The notes beneath the pieces were generated by a model. That model did not search any database and was not told the DNA's origin. It worked only from the letters and a program-made list of their open reading frames with translations. Below, one piece after another: positions 16,703-21,754 of a DNA stretch of 21,754 nucleotides (positions are counted from its first letter, which is position 1; each line of letters begins with the position of its first letter). The translations under genes were made by a program, and so were the position numbers. Source of the stretch: Treponema sp. (lineage in GTDB: Bacteria; Spirochaetota; Spirochaetia; Treponematales; Treponemataceae); assembly GCA_016296205.1 (NCBI GenBank), contig JAEDJS010000035.1:1-21754 (forward strand). The letters are read 5' to 3'.

Positions 16703-17230
16703 ATGGAAGCAGTACGAACACTCGCACAGGTAGAACAGGAAATCGCAGAAACAAAAGCACAGTTGGCTAATGTTCACGGTTCAGAAACAGAAGTTTACGC
16801 CAGAATCGTGGGCTATTATCGTTCAGTACGCAACTGGAACAAAGGAAAGAGAGATGAATTTGACCTTAGAAAAATGTTTGAATTCGACTCAGAAAAACAA
16901 GATAACAGCACATATACACTTACAGAAGCAGATAAAGGATGCTGTAGCTGTGAAATAAAAAATGAAGCAGGAATTGCAGCAACATTCGAAATGTTCACAA
17001 GAGCAACATGCCCTAACTGCCCTCCTGTAAAACAATATATGGCAGAATGCGGACTTGAAGGAAAATCAATTGATGTTGATACAGAAGCTGGTCTTGCACT
17101 TGCTGCAGCAAAAGGCGTATTTGCAACACCAACTGTAATTGCCTATGATGCAAACGGAAACGAAGTTGGCAGAGCTCATGCAGTAGAAGAACTGGATCAA
17201 ATCTTTGCACGCCAGGCAATTTTGGCATAA
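16703..17230 (+). CDS. Stand-alone NrdD glycyl-radical domain fused to a thioredoxin/glutaredoxin-like domain
   Basis: This 175-residue protein has three parts. Residues 3-24 form a heptad helix (hydrophobics at 3, 7, 10, 14, 21, 24). Residues 27-60 match the C-terminal glycyl-radical segment of class III RNR: TEVYARIVGYYRSV with the presumed radical G37, then WNKGKRDEF. After a linker with C80, C81 and C83, residues about 93-172 form a thioredoxin-like fold with C103-P-N-C106 and the cis-Pro P143 (ATPTV). The protein thus supplies what the 700-residue NrdD lacks, plus a probable electron donor for it. The start is the ATG at 16703 with GGAGG seven bases upstream; TTG at 16688 overlaps that site. 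It has its own NrdR-controlled promoter and terminator, with nrdG following. Function as a trans-acting radical subunit is inference; the motifs are clear. Confidence 0.9.
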   Translation: MEAVRTLAQVEQEIAETKAQLANVHGSETEVYARIVGYYRSVRNWNKGKRDEFDLRKMFEFDSEKQDNSTYTLTEADKGCCSCEIKNEAGIAATFEMFTRATCPNCPPVKQYMAECGLEGKSIDVDTEAGLALAAAKGVFATPTVIAYDANGNEVGRAHAVEELDQIFARQAILA

Positions 17231-17253
17231 TCAGCAGATCAGGCTACAAATAA

Positions 17254-17291
17254 GGCTGTCCGGTTAACTCAATCTGGACGGCCATTTTTTT
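17254..17291 (+). terminator. Intrinsic terminator after the radical-domain gene
   Basis: GGCTGTCC (17254-17261) pairs with GGACGGCC (17276-17283), eight pairs including one G-U, followed by A and seven Ts. It lies before nrdG, which has no visible promoter of its own, so nrdG may depend on read-through. Confidence 0.88.
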
Positions 17292-17312
17292 GCATTTACA
17301 GAAATTAGAATT

Positions 17313-18068
17313 ATGGAAAACATTGAATCAATCATCAACAAACCTGCCGGATCACTTATTAAAACAACCCTGGTAGATTTTCCGGGACTTGTAGCAAGCA
17401 CAATTTTTCTTGAAGGCTGCAATCTCAGATGCCCCTACTGCTACAACAAAAGCCTTGTTCAACCAGATAAACAATTTTCAAACAATGCAAAAGACAGGGA
17501 TTATATATGCTCAACTGCAGGAGAAGTTATAAATCATCTGGAAAAACGCAAAAATGTTCTTGGGGGATTTGTAATTTCTGGAGGAGAACCATTACTCAAC
17601 AGCGCCACACCTTTTCTCATCAAAAAAGCAAAAGAACTGGGCCTTAAAGTAAAACTGGACACCAACGGTACCCTTCCCGGCCTCCTTAAAAATCTGGTAG
17701 AAAATTCAGAAACACGGCCTGACTATATTGCCATGGATTTAAAAACAGCACCGGAACGTTACATAGAAATGAATCCTATGAAAGTTGATTATAGTAAAAA
17801 ACTGCTGGAATCAATAAAGATTATTTCAAAATTCCCAAAAGAAAACCGAGAATGGCGCACAGTTTTAGTTCCCACACTGGCAGGCAAAGAGGAAATTCAG
17901 AAAATTTCGGAATTATTGCCGGAAGACGCCCAATGGTTTTTTGCCCATTTTAGAAATGAAAACTGCATAGATCCACATTTTAATGAATTTTCCCCTTATT
18001 TAGACAGGGAAGAAGAGGAACTTCTGGAAATTGCAAGAAAAAGAATCCCGGGAGCAGCCATAAGATAA
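17313..18068 (+). CDS. nrdG: Anaerobic RNR-activating radical SAM enzyme NrdG
   Basis: NrdG uses a [4Fe-4S] cluster and S-adenosylmethionine to abstract a hydrogen from the glycine of NrdD. The cluster motif is C36-x3-C40-x2-C43 (GCNLRCPYCYN), with SGGEP (89-93) for SAM binding and LDTNGT (115-120). The N-terminus TTLVDFPGLVASTIFLEGC fits the NrdG2-like type. The 251-residue length is within range. The ribosome site before the ATG is weak, and the gene sits 21 bases after a terminator, so expression may be low relative to its presumed substrate. Here its target glycine would be G37 of the preceding small protein rather than of NrdD itself. Other glycyl-radical activases share these motifs; the location makes NrdG most likely. 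Confidence 0.9.
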   Translation: MENIESIINKPAGSLIKTTLVDFPGLVASTIFLEGCNLRCPYCYNKSLVQPDKQFSNNAKDRDYICSTAGEVINHLEKRKNVLGGFVISGGEPLLNSATPFLIKKAKELGLKVKLDTNGTLPGLLKNLVENSETRPDYIAMDLKTAPERYIEMNPMKVDYSKKLLESIKIISKFPKENREWRTVLVPTLAGKEEIQKISELLPEDAQWFFAHFRNENCIDPHFNEFSPYLDREEEELLEIARKRIPGAAIR

Positions 18069-18107
18069 AAAATTGAACAAAAAAGTAGAAAAAATTGATT
18101 TTTACTA

Positions 18108-18134
18108 TTGACAGAAAATCAAAAAATCTATAAT
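18108..18134 (+). promoter_or_regulatory. Promoter of the tRNA gene
   Basis: TTGACA (18108-18113) and TATAAT (18129-18134) are both perfect hexamers, though the spacer is short at 15 bases. The start point would be about ten bases before the mature tRNA. An alternative -10, AATATT (18132-18137), gives an 18-base spacer. Confidence 0.7.
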
Positions 18135-18149
18135 ATTTACAACATAAAT

Positions 18150-18222
18150 GGTGGCATAGTCCAGATGGTAGAACAACGGACTCATATTCCGTATGTCAGA
18201 GGTTCGATCCCTCTTGCCATCA
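18150..18222 (+). tRNA. tRNA with CAT anticodon (elongator Met, or Ile2)
   Basis: All four arms can be drawn: acceptor GGTGGCA/TGCCATC, D arm 18159-18174, anticodon stem ACGGA/TCCGT with loop CTCATAT (anticodon CAT at 18183-18185), and T arm AGAGG-TTCGATC-CCTCT. The first pair is G-C and the anticodon stem lacks the three G-C pairs of an initiator, so it is not tRNA-fMet. CAT could be elongator Met or a lysidine-modified Ile tRNA. CCA is not encoded (A then CCT). Confidence 0.93.
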
Positions 18223-18228
18223 CCTACT

Positions 18229-18260
18229 AAAAGCACTTTCAGTTTGGAAGTGCTTTTTTT
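18229..18260 (+). terminator. Intrinsic terminator of the tRNA gene
   Basis: AAAAGCACTT (18229-18238) pairs with AAGTGCTTTT (18248-18257) around a nine-base loop and is followed by more Ts. Confidence 0.88.
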
Positions 18261-18298
18261 CATTTAAATAATTTTTTTATTTTTTTAAGAGGCATAAA

Positions 18299-19249
18299 AT
18301 GAAAGCCGAAAAATTTAAAAGTCCATTCAAAGGCCGTTCACTTTTAAACTGGATAGATTGGACACCAGAAGAAATTACTAAAATCCTTGATTGGGCAATT
18401 CTTGTAAAAAAACAATCTCACAAAGGAGAAGTACACCAGAGATTTCTTGGAAAAACTATTGCCTGTATTTTTGAAAAACGATCAACACGTACCCGTTCTT
18501 CATTCGAAACAGCTTTTGGAGAAGAAGGCGGACATCCTGTATTTATGAGCACAGATGACATTCAGTTGGGTGGAAAGGAAAGTGTTCAGGATACAGCAAG
18601 AGTTTTGGGAAGAATGTTCAGTGCAATTGAATTCCGCGGCTTTAAGCAGGAACATGTTGAACAGCTGGCAAAATATTCAGGAATTCCAGTAATCAACGGT
18701 CTTACAGACGATTTCCACCCTACTCAGGTTCTGGCAGACATTATGACACTTAAAGAACATTTTGGAAAATTAAAAGGTCTTTCAATGTGTTTCTGTGGAG
18801 ACGGACGTAACAATATGGCACGTTCACTTATGCTTATCTGTTCAAAACTCGGAATTAATTTTTCTATTTTTTCTCCAAAGGAATTGTATCCGGACCAGGA
18901 AATTCAGGAAATTTGTAAACCTTTTGCTCAGGCAAGCGGTGCAAAAATCACTATTTCTGATGAAATTTCGGTTGTAAAAAACGCAGATTGCCTTTATACT
19001 GATGTATGGGTATCTATGGGAGAAGAATCTCTTAAAGAAGAAAGATGCCGTCTTCTGGCTCCGTTCCAGGTAAACAAGGCCTTAATGGATGCAACAGGAA
19101 AGAAAGATACTGTTTTCTTCCACTGTCTGCCTGCCATTAAAGAACAGGAAGTTACAGAAGAAGTTTTTGAAGGAAAAAACAGCCTTGTATGGGATGAAGC
19201 AGAAAACCGCAAGCATACAATCAAGGCAATCATGTTAGCTTTAATCTAA
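18299..19249 (+). CDS. argF: Ornithine carbamoyltransferase
   Basis: The enzyme joins carbamoyl phosphate and ornithine to citrulline (arginine synthesis), or works in reverse in the arginine deiminase pathway. The carbamoyl-phosphate motif S62-T-R-T-R66, H140-P-T-Q143, the ornithine motif D235-V-W-V-S-M-G241 and H275-C-L-P-A279 are all present. At 316 residues it is a normal length. AAGAGG six bases before the ATG sets the start. No arginine genes adjoin it, so anabolic (argF) versus catabolic (arcB) use cannot be settled here. It follows the tRNA terminator with no clear promoter in the 38-base gap, and probably leads a unit with the small exported gene 42 bases downstream. Confidence 0.93.
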   Translation: MKAEKFKSPFKGRSLLNWIDWTPEEITKILDWAILVKKQSHKGEVHQRFLGKTIACIFEKRSTRTRSSFETAFGEEGGHPVFMSTDDIQLGGKESVQDTARVLGRMFSAIEFRGFKQEHVEQLAKYSGIPVINGLTDDFHPTQVLADIMTLKEHFGKLKGLSMCFCGDGRNNMARSLMLICSKLGINFSIFSPKELYPDQEIQEICKPFAQASGAKITISDEISVVKNADCLYTDVWVSMGEESLKEERCRLLAPFQVNKALMDATGKKDTVFFHCLPAIKEQEVTEEVFEGKNSLVWDEAENRKHTIKAIMLALI

Positions 19250-19291
19250 AGTTTAACAGGATTTATTCCGATACTGTAAAAGAGGTATAAA

Positions 19292-19726
19292 ATGAAAAGA
19301 ATTCTTTCAACAGTTATTTTTGCGCTTTTGATGATTGTACCATCAATTGCATTCGGCCAGGAAGCAGAAAAAACAAAACCTATCTGGGATCACGGCAATA
19401 ACGTATCCGACATTACTTATGTTAATGCAAATATTCTCAAGATTTATGACCAGCGTGAATCTTATGTTGTTCTTTACGAAAAACCAGGATTAGGAACTGG
19501 GAAAGCAGTTGTTCCAAAAAAATGGTACAAAGAACACAAAATTGTATTCCGGAAAAAAGAAGGCACCCTTGCATCTTACATGACAGTTTTGTACAAAAAC
19601 AATGAATTCTACAAAGTTTACCTTACTGTTCCTGTAAGCAAAAATGATCCAGTTTGGGGATTCGTTCCAAACAATGTTGACGTGCAAGGCACAGATGCTG
19701 ATACTCTGGAGTTTAGTCTTAAATAA
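19292..19726 (+). CDS. Small exported protein of unknown function
   Basis: A 144-residue protein with a clear signal peptide: basic MKR, a hydrophobic core to about residue 19, and probable cleavage after G22 (IAFG-Q). There is no lipobox Cys, so it is probably a soluble periplasmic or secreted protein of about 120 residues. The mature part alternates hydrophobic and charged residues, has a basic middle (residues about 75-92), and contains no cysteine or known motif. I do not recognise the family. AGAGG seven bases before the ATG supports the start. It lies 42 bases after the ornithine carbamoyltransferase gene and is followed by a strong terminator, so the two likely share a transcript. Confidence 0.82.
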   Translation: MKRILSTVIFALLMIVPSIAFGQEAEKTKPIWDHGNNVSDITYVNANILKIYDQRESYVVLYEKPGLGTGKAVVPKKWYKEHKIVFRKKEGTLASYMTVLYKNNEFYKVYLTVPVSKNDPVWGFVPNNVDVQGTDADTLEFSLK

Positions 19727-19748
19727 TCTTTGTAATGATTATACAAAG

Positions 19749-19780
19749 GCCGGGGCTTTTTAAGGGTTCCGGCTTTTTTT
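19749..19780 (+). terminator. Intrinsic terminator after the small exported gene
   Basis: GCCGGGG (19749-19755) pairs with TTCCGGC (19767-19773), with two G-U pairs, followed by seven Ts. Confidence 0.85.
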
Positions 19781-19825
19781 ATATCCTTATTTAATTTAAA
19801 TTTATTCCACATGCAGGAGCAGAAA

Positions 19826-20812
19826 ATGGATTTAATTACCAGTGAACAGATTAAAATGTTCAGCAATTTTTTAGATAAATATGAACATTTTTTTATTATA
19901 GGCCATAAAGAACCAGACGGAGACTGTATTTCAAGCTGTCTTGGTCTTGCAGAAATAGTTAAGGCAAAAGGAAAAAAATATACATTACTTTCTAACGGGC
20001 CCTTCAAAAGACCGGAAATCAAAAAATTTGCAAGAAAATTTAAAAATGAAGTTCCTTTTTTAGATAAAGAAGAAGCTGAGAAAACCGGATTAATTATCAC
20101 CGACTGCAGCGAAATTCACCGGTTAGGAGAAATTGGCGAAGATCTTAAAAACTATGAAGCATTTATTGTAGATCATCACAAAACATCTGATGGTTCAATA
20201 GAAAATGCTATAGTTAATTCTACTGCACCAGCCGCCGCTTTAATTGTTCAAATGCTTTACGAAGGAATTATTGGTGAACTTAAAAAAAACGTGGCAGAGA
20301 TTCTTTTCTTTGGTCTTTCTACAGACACAGGGTATTTCCGTTTTCTTACAGATAAAGAAAGTGAAGTATTTATTGCAAGTGCAAGACTTGTAAAAGCCGG
20401 AGCAAATCCAAAACAAACTTACAATGAAATTACCGGTGGTAAAAGCTGGAATACCAGAAAACTTCTTGGGCTTATGCTTGAACGTGCCGAGCGGTATTAC
20501 AACGGAAGACTTGTTATAACTTACGAAACATTGGAAGATACAAAAAAGCTTGGACAGGAAGGCCGTGACAGTGATGCACTCTACTCCACCGTATTAAGCT
20601 GTGATGAAGTAGAAGCGGTAGTTTTTATCAGACAGGATTCAGAAAGCAGTTGTACTTTTGGTCTTAGAAGTAAAGACAAAATTGATGTAAGCAAAATTGC
20701 CAGCCAGTTTGGTGGCGGTGGTCACAAAAATGCATCTGGAGGAAGTACAGAACAAACTATCCAGAAGTTAATACCTGCAATGAATAAAGCTTTTTCTTCT
20801 GTTTTTAATTGA
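19826..20812 (+). CDS. nrnA: DHH-family phosphoesterase, NrnA-like (oligoribonuclease / pAp phosphatase)
   Basis: NrnA-type enzymes degrade very short RNAs and dephosphorylate 3'-phosphoadenosine 5'-phosphate. The metal site is visible as H27, D31 and D33 (GHKEPDGDC), D93 (ITDCSE), D116-H-H118 and D167 (STDTG). The C-terminal DHHA1 domain ends with GGGGHKNASGG (296-306). The length of 328 residues is typical. AGGAG (19815-19819) is six bases before the ATG at 19826; the ATG at 19811 precedes this site, so it is unlikely. It is transcribed alone between the terminator at 19749 and the repeat/terminator at 20841. Related DHH proteins cleave cyclic dinucleotides, but those normally have extra membrane and GGDEF parts that are absent here. 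Confidence 0.9.
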   Translation: MDLITSEQIKMFSNFLDKYEHFFIIGHKEPDGDCISSCLGLAEIVKAKGKKYTLLSNGPFKRPEIKKFARKFKNEVPFLDKEEAEKTGLIITDCSEIHRLGEIGEDLKNYEAFIVDHHKTSDGSIENAIVNSTAPAAALIVQMLYEGIIGELKKNVAEILFFGLSTDTGYFRFLTDKESEVFIASARLVKAGANPKQTYNEITGGKSWNTRKLLGLMLERAERYYNGRLVITYETLEDTKKLGQEGRDSDALYSTVLSCDEVEAVVFIRQDSESSCTFGLRSKDKIDVSKIASQFGGGGHKNASGGSTEQTIQKLIPAMNKAFSSVFN

Positions 20813-20840
20813 TTTATTTATTTCAGTTGAATTATTACTT

Positions 20841-20926
20841 AAGGGGCTGTCCAATAAGTCCTGTGATGCTGAATTTATTTCAGAATGACAGAGGCTTAAT
20901 TCTTTTGGGACAGCCCCCTTTTTTTT
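20841..20926 (+). repeat. Palindromic repeat element acting as terminator
   Basis: Outer arms GGGGCTGTCC (20843-20852) and GGACAGCCCC (20908-20917) are a perfect ten-base inverted repeat, followed by eight Ts. The inside is itself folded: AAGTCCTGT pairs with ACAGAGGCTT with one bulge, and CTGAA-N5-TTCAG forms the tip. This nested structure is larger than a plain terminator and resembles small dispersed palindromic elements (REP/MITE type) with a CATGCTGAA-TTCAGCAT-like core. It ends the nrnA transcript in any case. Whether it recurs in the genome cannot be seen from this window. Confidence 0.75.
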
Positions 20927-21065
20927 ATTTTTCTATTATTTTTAATTATTTTACTTAGAATTACTTAGTTTTATTTATATTTATATAATTTTACTTATTT
21001 TAACTAAGTTATATTTATTTTTACTTATATATTTTTGTTAAATTTACCACTCAAAAATTTGATTT
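20927..21065. other. Very AT-rich non-coding stretch with TTACTTA repeats
   Basis: No gene is apparent. TTACTTA occurs at 20951, 20961, 20991 and 21021, that is at steps of 10, 30 and 30 bases, with an inverted relative TAACTAAG at 21001. This spacing places the copies on one face of the helix. It could be a curved or protein-bound region upstream of the sigma-54 promoter, or simple low-complexity drift. Confidence 0.35.
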
Positions 21066-21130
21066 TTTAATAAAAATTCAAACTTTTAGTTTAAATTTTT
21101 ATTAAAATTCCAACTTTTAGTTTAAGTTTT
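21066..21130. repeat. 41-bp palindrome and 31-bp-phased direct repeat (candidate enhancer)
   Basis: Positions 21066-21084 and 21088-21106 are inverted copies of 19 bases with one mismatch around TTT. The core AAACT-TTT-AGTTT is then repeated: 21073-21099 and 21104-21130 match at 25 of 27 bases, 31 bases apart (three helical turns). The pair sits directly upstream of a sigma-54-type promoter, where activator sites normally lie. Confidence 0.6.
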
Positions 21131-21135
21131 ATTTT

Positions 21136-21152
21136 TTGGCACAAAACTTGCT
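21136..21152 (+). promoter_or_regulatory. Sigma-54 (RpoN) type promoter
   Basis: TTGGCAC-AAAAC-TTGCT carries the invariant GG (21138-21139) and GC (21150-21151) with ten bases between, as the -24/-12 class requires. The expected start near 21163 gives a leader of about 34 bases. Treponemes are known to encode RpoN. Transcription would require an enhancer-binding activator. Confidence 0.8.
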
Positions 21153-21196
21153 ATAGAGAAAGCATAAACATCAACATAGAAAAATTGGAGGAATTA

Positions 21197-21754
21197 TGTT
21201 AAAAGACAAATTAGACCAGATCATGGAAGAGTTCAAAACAGGAAAAATCACTTTCATGGATTTTAGAAACAAAATTATTTGTGAAACCTACAGGAATTAC
21301 AACATGTACAGAAAAGTGCTGCCTGAGCTAGATGATTTTCACGATTTTCTGCTGTTTTTTATTCCACAGATTCAAACTGTTCTTACAAAATATAAACCGG
21401 AGCTTTCAAAGTTTTCTACTTTTTATTTCACCTTCATCAATACTGCCATAAAAAGATGGAAATATATTCAACGGTTTAATGAAATAAAAGAAGATATTTC
21501 CCTGGTTGGAGAAGAAAGTCTTTTAATGGATACCATGGAAAAATATTCAAAAAGTGAAGCAGAAAACCATCTGGAAATTTTTCACAGCAGAATTAACAGC
21601 CAGCAGAAATGTACTATTAAGGATTTAATGTCTGACCAGAGAAAAGAAAATTCAGAAAGAAAAAACAATGGAATTATAAAACGTGCTGTAATTATCGCAG
21701 GTCTTAAATTATCATATTATATGTCGGATGAAAGACTAAAATCAATTTCAGAAT
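21197..21754 (+). CDS. Uncharacterised protein, N-terminal part (continues beyond window)
   Basis: A good ribosome site (GGAGG, 21188-21192) and ATG open a protein beginning MLKDKLDQIMEEFK. The long coding frame then runs from about 21241 (GKITFMDFRNKI) to the window end with no stop. By my count this frame is offset by one base from the ATG, around the A-run at 21236-21240. Either one base is missing there, or translation starts at the ATG at 21256, or I miscounted. The visible part is helical and charged. The stretch FLLFFIPQIQTVLTKYKPEL followed by an aromatic-rich FSTFYFTFINTAIKRW recalls region 2 of sigma-70-like factors, but only loosely. The sigma-54 promoter upstream suggests conditional expression. 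I do not recognise the family. Confidence 0.6.

Noticed and set aside
19618..20100. A 160-codon minus-strand frame across the exported gene and nrnA
   Set aside because: It crosses a terminator and lies opposite two well-supported genes; it has no ribosome site.
21073..21130. CRISPR array
   Set aside because: There are only two copies with a four-base gap and no spacers or cas genes; the position suits promoter-proximal operators.

Overview
The window looks like a chromosomal segment of a treponeme-like spirochaete. It is AT-rich, codes in A/T-ending codons, carries NrdR-regulated anaerobic (class III) ribonucleotide reductase genes, has outer-membrane and exported proteins, and has several genes in typical treponemal style (NHL/VWA protein, Lnt, BioY, DHH phosphoesterase). 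The genus is my inference; no rRNA or other marker gene is present. The gene content suggests an anaerobic, probably host-associated life.

Layout. 1-323: 3' end of an unidentified gene. 325-5922: one uninterrupted 1865-codon frame that joins a complete DNA polymerase IV (DinB) to a signal-peptide-like segment and a very large beta-rich protein ending like an outer-membrane barrel. 5932-10934 (minus strand): galactokinase-family protein, SurE, a TPR protein and an exported TPR/NHL/VWA protein. 11008-13703 (plus): apolipoprotein N-acyltransferase with an odd Lys-rich tail, overlapping a BioY biotin transporter. 13843-18068: the nrd cluster (nrdR, nrdD, a radical-domain/redoxin gene, nrdG). 18108-18260: a CAT-anticodon tRNA with its own promoter and terminator. 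18299-20812: ornithine carbamoyltransferase, a small exported protein and an NrnA-like DHH phosphoesterase. 20841-21152: a palindromic repeat that doubles as terminator, an AT-rich repeat-bearing stretch and a sigma-54-type promoter. 21197-21754: the start of an uncharacterised protein that runs off the window.

Main discovery. The class III ribonucleotide reductase is split. The 700-residue NrdD keeps its ATP cone, catalytic cysteines and first zinc-knuckle elements but stops just before the glycyl-radical segment. That segment (ending in the IVGYYR motif with Gly37) is encoded as the N-terminal part of a separate 175-residue protein, whose C-terminal part is a thioredoxin/glutaredoxin-like fold with CPNC. 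The small gene has its own strong promoter whose -10 lies inside a perfect NrdR box, and its own terminator. Both proteins carry coiled-coil-like helices exactly at the split point, which could dock them to each other. The radical-bearing part and its likely electron donor thus appear to be one exchangeable subunit, regulated separately from the catalytic subunit and activated by the downstream NrdG. The nrdR-nrdD promoter and the small-gene promoter both carry paired NrdR boxes whose starts lie 43 bp apart.

Other points of interest are the DinB/outer-membrane fusion, the lysine-stripe tail on Lnt, a galactokinase with altered sugar-binding motifs, and a sigma-54 promoter preceded by a 41-bp palindrome and 31-bp-phased repeats.
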